In this document: positions 1 to 8,100 of the stretch, one piece after another
Layout of the letters: every line of letters starts with the position of its first letter
How positions within the stretch are numbered: the stretch's first letter is position 1
Source: Achromobacter sp. UMC46
GTDB lineage: Bacteria > Pseudomonadota > Gammaproteobacteria > Burkholderiales > Burkholderiaceae_B
Assembly: GCF_014170335.1 (NCBI RefSeq)
Contig: NZ_LZZS01000026.1
Location: 124,001 to 188,000 of the forward strand
Direction: 5' to 3'
Length of the DNA stretch: 64,000 nucleotides
The notes under the pieces: model-generated
What the model was told of the DNA's origin: nothing
Databases searched by the model: none
Seen by the model: the letters and a program-made list of their open reading frames with translations, nothing else
Position numbers and translations under genes: made by a program

Positions 1-53
1 AGTCGCGCACGACGGTGCTTTCGTTGGACGAGGCCCTGGCAATGCTGACGTGA
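1..53 (+). CDS. C-terminal end of an unidentified protein (cut by window edge)
   Basis: The frame that begins at base 3 stays open from the window edge to a TGA at 51-53 and reads SRTTVLSLDEALAMLT. The codons are GC-rich at third positions like the neighbours, and a rho-independent-type hairpin follows at 116-145, which suits the end of a plus-strand gene. Sixteen residues are too few to name a family, so the call is only that a gene probably ends here. Confidence 0.4.
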   Translation, partial: SRTTVLSLDEALAMLT

Positions 54-115
54 CCGGCGCAAGAAACGCCGGCCTCAAGGTACGCTGCCATCCTGATAAA
101 AGTATCAGACTGCAA

Positions 116-145
116 GGCCGCTGACGGGGTCCCGCAGCGGCCTTT
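116..145 (+). terminator. Rho-independent terminator after the left-edge gene
   Basis: A perfect 8-bp stem GGCCGCTG / CAGCGGCC (116-123 with 135-142) encloses an 11-nt loop and is followed by TTT. The T-run is short, so termination strength is uncertain. The rest of the space up to the next gene at 360 holds the promoter region of that gene and no other feature I can support. Confidence 0.6.
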
Positions 146-359
146 CGGGGCAGGAGCCGCCCCGGAGGCTTGGTTGCCGGATTCGTCCATGCGTTCACCC
201 GACCGGTCCGGCGTTACAAGCCCACTCAAATTTCATTAAAAGAAACACCTCTTTCGCCCCGCCTGATTTAGTTGTATCGCTTGCTTGCGGGGTCGTCCGG
301 CAGCGCGACGCTCCGGGACTTTCAGGCATATACAAAAGCAATAAACCGGAGGAGGAGCC

Positions 360-2822
360 ATGCGTATTCTTTATCGCAGGATCGCCGCATTGCTGGCGAG
401 CGGGCTGATTGTCGTGGTGGCCGGCTGCGCCGCGCCCGGCGGCAAGAAGGACACGATCAGTATGGCGGGGCTGTCCCAGCCCGTGGAGATCGTCAGGGAC
501 AAACACGGCGTGTCGCACATCTATGCGCAGAACCAGAACGACCTGTTCTTCGCCCAGGGTTTCAGCGCCGCGCGAGACCGCTTGTGGCAGCTGGACCTGT
601 GGCGCCGCCAGGGCGAAGGCAAGATGGCCGAACAGTTCGGCCCGCGCTTCATCGAGCAGGACCGCGCCGCGCGCCTGTTCCTCTTCCGCGGCGACATGCA
701 GGCCGAGTTCGCCAGTTACCACCCCGAAGGCCGCGCCATCCTGACCGCGTTCGCCAATGGCATCAATGCCTACGTGAATTGGGTCAAGGCCAACCCCGAG
801 CAATTGCCGCCGGAGTTCAAACTGACCGGCACCGAACCGGGTTACTGGAGCCCGGAGACCTCGCTGATCCGCATCTACGCGCTGACGCGCAACCTCAACG
901 AAGAAGTGAAGATGGCGCAGCAGGTCGCCGCCTTGGGGGTGAACAACGTGCAGGGATTAAGCACGTTCGAGCCGCCTTTGGCCTTGCAGGTGCCGGCGGG
1001 GCTGGATGTGCGCGCCATCGACAAGACCGTCCTGGCCAATTACGCCTTGGCGCGCGATGGCCAGAAATTCGTCGCGGCCGATTTCCCGCGCAGTCCGCTT
1101 GCGGCCGATCAGCGCGCAACGCTTGCCAGCGCATTGTCGGAAGGCAGGCTGGCGTCGCTGGACCCGGATTTCGATCCGATGGCGACCCGCTATGAAAGCA
1201 ACAACTGGACGTTGGGCGGCCAGCACACCGCCACCGGCAAACCCATCCTGGCGGGCGACCCGCACCGGTCGATCACCATGCCGTCGCTGCGCTACATGGT
1301 GCATCTGAACGCGCCGGGCTGGAACGTGATCGGCGCCGGAGAACCCGCATTGCCGGGCGTTTCCATGGGCCACAACGACCGCATCGCATTCGGCCTGACG
1401 ATCTTCGCATTCGGCGACGAAGAGGATCTTTACGTCTATGACACCAACCCGGCCAATCCCGACGAATACCGCTACCAGGGCCGCTGGGAAAAGATGCGCC
1501 AGGTCGACGAGTCCATCCCGGTGCGAGGCGCCGCGCCCGCCGTGCGCAACCTGAAGTTCACGCGCCACGGCCCGGTGATCCAAGAAGACCGGATCCGCCA
1601 CAAAGCCTACGCCTTGCGCGCCGCCTATCTGGAATACCCCGGCACGGCGGCCTATCTGGCCAGCCTGCGCCTGAACCAGGCGCAGAACTGGAACGAGTTC
1701 GTCGCCGCCATGGAAAAGCACTACACGCCCAGCGAAAACATGGTGTACGCCGACGTGGACGGCAATATCGGCTGGTTCGGCGGCAGCATCGCGCCGATTC
1801 GTCCGCGCGGCGATTGGTCGGGCATGTTGCCGGTGCCCGGCAACGGCGATTTCGAATGGCGCGGCATCCTGCCGGGCAGCGCGCTGCCCCGCGCCTACAA
1901 CCCGCCCGAAGGCTACGTGGCAACGGCCAACGAGTACAACCTGCCTGCCGACTTCCCCTACAAGGACATGTCGGCGCGCACCTGGGCCGAACCCTACCGC
2001 GTCCAGCGCATCCGGGAAGTGCTGGCCGAAGGCAAAGGGCTGACGGTGCAGCAATCGCAGGATCTGCAATACGACAACCTCTCGATCCCGGCTCGCACGC
2101 TGATGGGCTACGCCAAGTCCCTGAACGCCGCCGACCCCGCATTGAATGACGCGTTGGGTCTGCTGAAGGATTGGGATTCCCGCATGGAGACCGAGTCGCG
2201 GGCCGCCTCGGTCTACGCCTTCTGGCTGCCTGAAGTGGTCAAGCGCGTGACGGATCTCTACGTGCCGGCGAACGGGCGCGCGGCCTTCGGCGAACTGTCT
2301 ACCCGCAAGACGCTGGAGAAGCTGGCGACCCCCGACGCCGCCTTCGGCCCCCGGCCGGAACAAGGCCGGGACGCGCTGCTGCTGCAGGCGCTGGCCGATG
2401 GCGTGCAGAAACTGCGCGCCAAGCTGGGTCCCGATTCGACGCAATGGCAATGGGGCAAGCTGCATCACATCCAGTTCGAGCACAGCCTGGCCAGCCTGCT
2501 GCCGCCTGACACCGCCCGCGCCTACGGCACGCCGCGCTATCCGGTGAGCGGCGACAACGACACGGTGCATCGCGCCACGTTCCGCAAGAGCGATTTCCGG
2601 CAGATCAGCGGGTCGTCGTACCGCCAGGTGATCGACGTGGCGGACTGGGACAACTCGCGCGTCCAGAACGTGCCCGGGCAATCGGCCGACCCGCGCAGTC
2701 CGCACTACCAGGATCTGCTCAAGGACTGGGCCACGGGCAACTACTTCCCCATGGCGTTCAGCCGGGCCAAGGTGGATAGCGAACGCGCGGACACGCTGAC
2801 GCTGCGGCCCTCGGGGAATTGA
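360..2822 (+). CDS. Penicillin acylase family protein (Ntn hydrolase lipoprotein)
   Basis: An 820-residue member of the penicillin/cephalosporin/acyl-homoserine-lactone acylase family. These enzymes hydrolyse amide bonds in N-acyl compounds after autocatalytic cleavage into two chains. The N-terminus has a hydrophobic segment ending in VVAGCAAP, a lipobox, so it is probably a lipid-anchored periplasmic or outer-membrane protein. The Ntn nucleophile is the Ser of SNNW at about residue 280, preceded by the alpha-chain and followed by the typical AGDPH and MGHNDRIAFGLT stretches. The start is supported by the Shine-Dalgarno AGGAGGAG about 5 bases upstream. Length and layout match AHL/penicillin acylases. 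The substrate (quorum-sensing lactone, beta-lactam or other acyl amide) cannot be read from sequence. It stands alone, with a hairpin after its stop. Confidence 0.9.
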   Translation: MRILYRRIAALLASGLIVVVAGCAAPGGKKDTISMAGLSQPVEIVRDKHGVSHIYAQNQNDLFFAQGFSAARDRLWQLDLWRRQGEGKMAEQFGPRFIEQDRAARLFLFRGDMQAEFASYHPEGRAILTAFANGINAYVNWVKANPEQLPPEFKLTGTEPGYWSPETSLIRIYALTRNLNEEVKMAQQVAALGVNNVQGLSTFEPPLALQVPAGLDVRAIDKTVLANYALARDGQKFVAADFPRSPLAADQRATLASALSEGRLASLDPDFDPMATRYESNNWTLGGQHTATGKPILAGDPHRSITMPSLRYMVHLNAPGWNVIGAGEPALPGVSMGHNDRIAFGLTIFAFGDEEDLYVYDTNPANPDEYRYQGRWEKMRQVDESIPVRGAAPAVRNLKFTRHGPVIQEDRIRHKAYALRAAYLEYPGTAAYLASLRLNQAQNWNEFVAAMEKHYTPSENMVYADVDGNIGWFGGSIAPIRPRGDWSGMLPVPGNGDFEWRGILPGSALPRAYNPPEGYVATANEYNLPADFPYKDMSARTWAEPYRVQRIREVLAEGKGLTVQQSQDLQYDNLSIPARTLMGYAKSLNAADPALNDALGLLKDWDSRMETESRAASVYAFWLPEVVKRVTDLYVPANGRAAFGELSTRKTLEKLATPDAAFGPRPEQGRDALLLQALADGVQKLRAKLGPDSTQWQWGKLHHIQFEHSLASLLPPDTARAYGTPRYPVSGDNDTVHRATFRKSDFRQISGSSYRQVIDVADWDNSRVQNVPGQSADPRSPHYQDLLKDWATGNYFPMAFSRAKVDSERADTLTLRPSGN

Positions 2823-2849
2823 GAAGACGGAACGACTAACCGGCACCGA

Positions 2850-2876
2850 GCCGCGATGTCAGGACCATATCGCGGC
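2850..2876 (+). terminator. Hairpin after the acylase gene
   Basis: GCCGCGAT (2850-2857) pairs with ATCGCGGC (2869-2876) across an 11-nt loop, 28 bases after the acylase stop. It is followed by CCGGCCTCTTTC rather than a clean T-run, so it may be a weak terminator or only an mRNA 3'-end hairpin. Confidence 0.4.
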
Positions 2877-2907
2877 CCGGCCTCTTTCATTCATTAAAGG
2901 AGATTGC

Positions 2908-3351
2908 ATGTCCCAAAGTACCCTTCCCGGCACCCGACCTTCCGAACGCCGGCGGCCCAGCGAACGGCGCTTCTGGTTTATCGTCCTGGCCGGCACGCTG
3001 GCTGCCTTGGGCTACGAAATCGTGTCCTTGCTGCAAGGCGATTTTTCGGCTGCGAAGAAGCTGTTGTTGCCCGCGCTTCTGCTGGCGTGGCTGTACCGCG
3101 GCAGCGCATGGGCCCGCTGGATCCTGATGGCGCTGCTGCTGGGGTTCGGCGCCCTCAACCTGTACCTTGGACTCGGGCTGCTGCAAGACGCTCCCGACCG
3201 CCTGCTGTACGTGGCCGTTTTCAGCGCCTTCATGATGGCGACAGGCCTGTATCTGGCATTCGCCAAAAACGATTTCGCCCGCTATCGCGGTTACGTCGCA
3301 GTGCGCGAAGACCTGCGGGCGCGCGGAAGGCGGACGGCACCCCGGACCTGA
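2908..3351 (+). CDS. Small four-helix integral membrane protein, unknown function
   Basis: A 147-residue protein with an Arg-rich cytoplasmic head (PSERRRPSERR) and about four hydrophobic segments (roughly residues 22-40, 50-65, 71-90, 100-120). It ends in another basic tail. I do not recognise a named family. AAAGGAG sits 6 bases before the ATG. It lies between the acylase and a convergent HD-domain gene with no obvious operon partner. The codon use is like the chromosome core, so it is likely a real resident gene. Confidence 0.7.
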   Translation: MSQSTLPGTRPSERRRPSERRFWFIVLAGTLAALGYEIVSLLQGDFSAAKKLLLPALLLAWLYRGSAWARWILMALLLGFGALNLYLGLGLLQDAPDRLLYVAVFSAFMMATGLYLAFAKNDFARYRGYVAVREDLRARGRRTAPRT

Positions 3352-3381
3352 CCGGGATTTGGCTGCGGGGCGAGGGCGGGC

Positions 3382-3915
3382 TCAGGCCGCCCGCAAGCAA
3401 CGTCGGGCCATCCCGACATAGTGCGCAAGCGGCGGCGTGCGCAAGCCCACCACTTTCGCCAAGTCGTCATAGCGGCGCAACCGCACCGCCTCCAGCGCGT
3501 GCGGTTGCGCGGCAAACGCCTCTGCCTGCTCCGGCGTGAACACCCCGCCCTGCAGCTCCAGGCTGTGCACCGACACGGGCGATAACGTGTCCAGATAGGC
3601 CGGGTCGATCGCGCCCAGATAGCGCTTGGCCGCCACATGCAGGCGCACCGGCGCGGTCACGTCGTCGCCGAACAACTCGGCCAGCGCGTTGGCGCCCACT
3701 TCCTGGTGGCGCATGTCGGTGGTGATGCTTTCCGCAAGCATGAGATGGCCAAGGTCGTGCAGCAACGCGGCCACGGTCACCGCTTCGGACTCCCCGGCCT
3801 GCTCGGCAAGCTGCGCGCATTGCAGCGCATGCTCGGTCTGGCTGATGCGTTCCCCGCCGTAGTAGGCGGCGCCATGGTTGGCGAACAGGCTTTCGATATA
3901 GAGCAGGGTCAGCAT
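3382..3915 (-). CDS. HD-domain diiron oxygenase, PhnZ-like
   Basis: A 177-residue HD-domain protein of the PhnZ / myo-inositol-oxygenase-like subgroup, mixed-valence diiron oxygenases that cleave C-P bonds in 2-aminoethylphosphonate-type catabolism. Visible features are the N-terminal YGGE lid motif near residues 20-23, which in PhnZ carries the Tyr and Glu that close over the substrate; SQTEH for the first His; LLHDLGH for the HD pair; MRHQE and RLHVAAKRYL for two more His; and RRYDD for the last Asp. An upstream ATG 16 codons earlier is possible, but MLTLLYIESLF matches the usual family start. No PhnY partner is adjacent, so the substrate may differ. An 18-bp palindrome lies about 50 bp upstream. 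Confidence 0.8.
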   Translation of the reverse strand: MLTLLYIESLFANHGAAYYGGERISQTEHALQCAQLAEQAGESEAVTVAALLHDLGHLMLAESITTDMRHQEVGANALAELFGDDVTAPVRLHVAAKRYLGAIDPAYLDTLSPVSVHSLELQGGVFTPEQAEAFAAQPHALEAVRLRRYDDLAKVVGLRTPPLAHYVGMARRCLRAA

Positions 3916-3966
3916 GGGATGGCCTCGCAGGCGGCAGATAACGGAAAAGATATCCCGGCGCAATTA

Positions 3967-3984
3967 CATCTAGATGACTAGATG
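3967..3984. promoter_or_regulatory. Candidate GntR-type operator palindrome
   Basis: CATCTAG (3967-3973) and CTAGATG (3978-3984) form a perfect inverted repeat with a 4-base spacer. It lies about 50 bp upstream of the chosen start of the PhnZ-like gene. CTAGA-centred palindromes are typical of GntR/HutC-family operators. No regulator gene is adjacent, so the binding protein is unknown. Confidence 0.45.
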
Positions 3985-3995
3985 CCATGAGTGAC

Positions 3996-4041
3996 AAAAA
4001 AAACGCCAGTGCACAGCTCATCCCCGAACTGCGCACTGGCG
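3996..4041 (-). terminator. Rho-independent terminator of the META-domain lipoprotein gene
   Basis: On the minus strand a perfect 9-bp stem (4033-4041 with 4004-4012) encloses a 20-nt loop and is followed by eight T residues (3996-4003 read as A on plus). It lies about 38 bases after the stop of the minus-strand gene at 4079. Confidence 0.85.
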
Positions 4042-4078
4042 CCCTGCACTGGACGCCCTTATCCGGCGTCGATCATTT

Positions 4079-4891
4079 TTACTTCCCCGACGCGTCCTGC
4101 TCCACCACCATGTCCAGCACGTACACCTTGGACGGCGCATCGGCGGGCGGGTTCTTCCAGTCGTAGCGCTTCACGCGCAGCACGGTGCGCACGCCGTCCT
4201 TGTGCGCGAAGCCTTCGATCGACTGATACAGCGGATGCCACTTTTCCTGCGCCGGCTGCTGCACGCCCGCGTCGTTATAACGGCGTTCGCGCACCATCAG
4301 GCACTGGTAGTTCGGAATCATCGGGTGGCTGCATTCCGCCTTCTTCGCGGCCACTTCCAGGAATAGGGTTTCCCCGGCGCTGCCGTACAGCGTCTCGGGC
4401 GTCGGCTCGCCGACGAACGTCAGGACGCTGCCGTCCTGCGCGACCAGTTCCAAGGCGGGTTCGGCGGTGTCGCCGGACAAGGTCGCGCGCAAGTCGCCCT
4501 TCACACGCTGATTGATCTCCGCGTCCAGCTGCATCAGGCTCTGTTCGCAAGCCTTCATCGTGGACGCCAGGTTGCTCACGTGCAGCACGCCGTTCTTGTA
4601 GGTGTACCCGCCGAATTGCGCGTTGCAGCCGCCACGGATATTCAGAGCGTCATTCGCGAACGTCAGGCGCAGCTGATGCTCGATGCCTTTTTGCAGCGCG
4701 GCGATCGGCTTGCCCGACGCGTCGCTGGCGGATGTCAGGCGCCAGTAGTACGCGGGCAGGGTCAATTGGCTGGCGGGCGACGTGGCGGCAGAAGTGGGCA
4801 TGGAGGACGATCCTTCGCTGGGCGGGGTAACCGGAGCGCAAGCCTGAAGCAGCGCGGCGCATGCGGACGCAAGGAGGATTATTTTTTTCAT
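4079..4891 (-). CDS. META and DUF4377 domain lipoprotein (HslJ-like)
   Basis: A 270-residue predicted lipoprotein: MKKIILLASACAALLQAC is a lipoprotein signal with the acylated Cys at residue 18. A Ser/Pro/Thr linker follows, then a META domain (about residues 45-150, with RGGCNAQFGGY and the LASTMKACE motif seen in HslJ-type proteins). A DUF4377-like module is at the C-terminus (LFLEVAAKKAECSHP, CLMVRERRYND, GFAHKDG, VYVLDMVVEQ). META proteins are envelope stress or heat-shock-associated; no enzymatic role is known. The start codon has AGGAAC a few bases upstream. The gene stands alone, with a strong terminator downstream. The 287 bases upstream to the next gene contain its promoter region and nothing else recognisable. 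Confidence 0.85.
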   Translation of the reverse strand: MKKIILLASACAALLQACAPVTPPSEGSSSMPTSAATSPASQLTLPAYYWRLTSASDASGKPIAALQKGIEHQLRLTFANDALNIRGGCNAQFGGYTYKNGVLHVSNLASTMKACEQSLMQLDAEINQRVKGDLRATLSGDTAEPALELVAQDGSVLTFVGEPTPETLYGSAGETLFLEVAAKKAECSHPMIPNYQCLMVRERRYNDAGVQQPAQEKWHPLYQSIEGFAHKDGVRTVLRVKRYDWKNPPADAPSKVYVLDMVVEQDASGK

Positions 4892-5178
4892 GGTTCGTTC
4901 CTGTAAGCCGGATGGCACTGATGAAAAGCGGGATTCTACGTACACAGTGTGGACGAATTCGGCTGACCGGCTTTCAGAGCGTTTCCAAATCTTGCTGGAT
5001 AAGCGGCTGCAGAAAGGCGGCCCAGGCGGTGCCTTAAAGCGCCGCCCCCCTCCTGCAAACGCTGAAATCAGGGTTATCCCTGACCGACCGCTGACGACGC
5101 GCGGGCGTTTACAGTCTGACACCTTACGCCGGCGCCCGGCGCCGGCATCGTGGGCGTCCCTGCCTCGCAGGCCGTCCG

Positions 5179-8100
5179 CTATCCCGTCCGCAGCATCCCC
5201 GCCTCTTCCCGCACCGCGCCTTGCCGCACAAGCGCCGACACGGCCAGGCCGACCCGGCTTTCCGCATCCGCCAAGGTCCGCGCCATCCCCAGCATCCGGC
5301 ACACCGACTTGATCACGTCCGCCTTGGGCGCGTTGCCGGCCATGGCCAAGACATGCATGACGCCGTTGGCCAGTTCCTGGATGCACACGTCGTCAATCCG
5401 GCGGCGGGTGGCGTCATCGTCGCCGGCGCCGCGAAAGCCCTTCCAGTCTTCAGGCTTCACGTCCGCGGGCCAATAGAAGGTGGCTTGCCCTTCCTCGGTC
5501 TGCCCCACGTCCATCGGCGTCAAGGTGCGCAGCCGCTCGACGATCCTGACGCCCGTGCGCTCCAGGCCCCACGCCCGCGCGACCTTACGATGCAGCACGG
5601 TTTCGGCGATCGGGCCTTCGGTATCGATCACGACGCGCAACTGCTCGGCCACCTGGCTGTTGTTGGCGCGGCTGTAGAACGCCTCGGCATCGCCGCCTTC
5701 CAGGTCTGCCAGCGGATACACCGGTACGCCGCCCGCGATGCCGGCCGCCGCCGACGCGCCGTTGCCGCCCGCCCACGCCCCCTCTTCCGTCGTGATTTCG
5801 AACGCCACCGCGCGGCCGCCGTCCGGCGCGCCCGCCTGGACCACGTCCTGCGTCGCTTCCGCTTCTATTTCCGCTTCCGCTTCTGGTGCTTCCTCGGGCT
5901 GACGCTCCAGTTCCGCTTTCAATCGGGCCAGGATCTTCTCGACTTCCCGCTCGGGGTTGATCCACCAGTCGGTCGACCAGACCCGATGCAGGCGCCATCC
6001 CAAGCCTTCCAGCACCACCTGCCGCAGGCGGTCCCGGTCGCGCGCCGTGGCGCCGGAATGATAGGCGCGGCCGTCGCATTCGATCCCCATCAGATACCGA
6101 CCCGGCGCGCGCGGATCCACCACGCCCATGTCGATCCGGTATCCCGAACATCCGACTTGCGGGTGCACGGTCCAGCCATGATTGCGCAGCACCTTGATGA
6201 CTTGCGTCTCGAACGGGCTGTCCGGTTCACGCCCGGTCGGCAGCGACTGCTCGACCAGCGCGCGCGGCCCCTTCAACGCGAATTCCAGATAGTGCTTCAA
6301 GTCCCGCACGCCCGTGGCCCGCACGCGCGACAGGTCGATCTGCTCGGGCATCAGGGTGCTGTAGATCACCACGCCTTCCCGCGCCCGCGAAATCGCGACG
6401 TTCAGGCGGCGATGTCCGCCTTCGCCATTCAGCGGCCCGAAGTTCATCGTCATCTTGCCAGCCGCATCCGGGCCGAAGGTGATCGAAAAGTAGATGACGT
6501 CGCGCTCGTCGCCCTGCACGTTCTCCAGGTTCTTGATGAAGAGCGGCTCGCGGGACTGGGCGGAAATCGCCTTGTCCAGGTCGGCGTTCGCACGGCGGCG
6601 GGCGTCCAGCAGCGTTTCGATCAGCGACTGCTGGGGCTGGTTGAACGTAACCACGCCCAGCGTCTGGCGGCGGCGCGACTTGTCCAGATAGTGCTGTTCG
6701 ATGCCTTGCACGATGGCTTCGGCTTCGCGGCGGTTGGTGCGGCTGCCGCCCCGGTCGTAAACGCCGGAAACCTTCTCCAGGCGCACGGCCACGTCATCGG
6801 TGACGGGCGACGGGAACGTGATCAGCTGCGAGTCGTAGTAGGTGACGTTGCTGAAGGTGATCAGGCTTTCGTGCTTGCTGCGGTAGTGCCATTGCAGGCG
6901 CAGGCGGTTCATGTCGGCGCCCAGGCACTCGTCCAGGATGCTCTCCAGGTCTTCGACCTGGCCGTCGTCGCCCGAGCCGTCCTCCTCCGGCGCGGATTTG
7001 CTGAAGAAGCTGGTGGGCGGCAGTTGCTTGGTGTCGCCCACCACCACCAGTTGCTGGCCGCGCGCGATCGCGCCGACGGAATCCCACACCGGAATCTGCG
7101 ACGCTTCGTCGAAAACGACGACGTCGAACTGCGAATGGCCGGCGTCCAGGTATTGCGCCACGGACAAGGGCGACATCAGCAGGCAGGGCTTCAGTTTCGG
7201 CAACAACGACGGCAGGCGCTGCATCAGCTGCCGCACGGGGACGTGGCGGGCCTTCTTCTGCAATTCGCGGCGCAGCAGCCCCAGTTCGCTGTCGGGGCTG
7301 ACCAGGATGCCGTTGCCCGCGGGCACCTTGCCGGCCAGCACGGCGGCGATATACGCCGACGTCAGCTTCTGGAACCGGTCGTCGGCGTCGCGGAATTCGC
7401 GGATCTTGCGTTCGTGGTCGGCGCTGGAGAAAGAGCGCAGCACGGGCGAATGGTCGATGACTTTCTTCACCCACCAATTGCGGTAGCTGAATTCGAAATG
7501 GGATTCGACCTGCTCCAACGGCACCCGCCCTTGCTCCAGCGATGCGACCAGCCCTTGCAATTGCGCGCCGACGGCCTGTTCGCGGGCATCGCGCCACACG
7601 CACCAGGGCATCAGGAACTGCTTGTTGTGGCGCCAACCGGCCAGGACGGACTGGATGCGTTCCAGCGCGCCGTTGGCGTCCGCGGCGCCCGCCAACGGCT
7701 CGGTGGGCTTTGCCAGCGCGTCGGCCTCGGCCAGCCTGTCCCGTAACGCGCGCCACGTGTTGCGGGCGTCCAGCAGGCGCTTGCCCAACGCCGCGTCCGG
7801 CTGCAGGAACGCGCGGTTCTCGCCCACCAGCGGTTGCAGCCGCGTGCGCAGATCCGCCGCGGCGGCCGGGTCGCCCGCGACCCGCGTGACGACTTCTGCA
7901 AAGCGCTGCGCCCATTGCTCGTGGCGCTGGACCTGCTCCCAATCGGTGTCGAGGCCCGTGTAGGCCTCTTGCAGCAGGCGCTGGGCATCGGCTTTCAAAA
8001 CGGCCAGTTCCCGGTCTTCGGCGTTGACCGACGCCAAGGGCGCCAGCACCGCGCCGATCGCCGCCTCATCCGGGCGCTGGGCATCCGTGCGGTATGCGGC

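Noticed and set aside
957-2846. 629-codon open frame antisense to the penicillin acylase gene
   Set aside because: It mirrors the high third-position GC of the acylase gene, has low-complexity His/Arg/Gly composition and no family resemblance.
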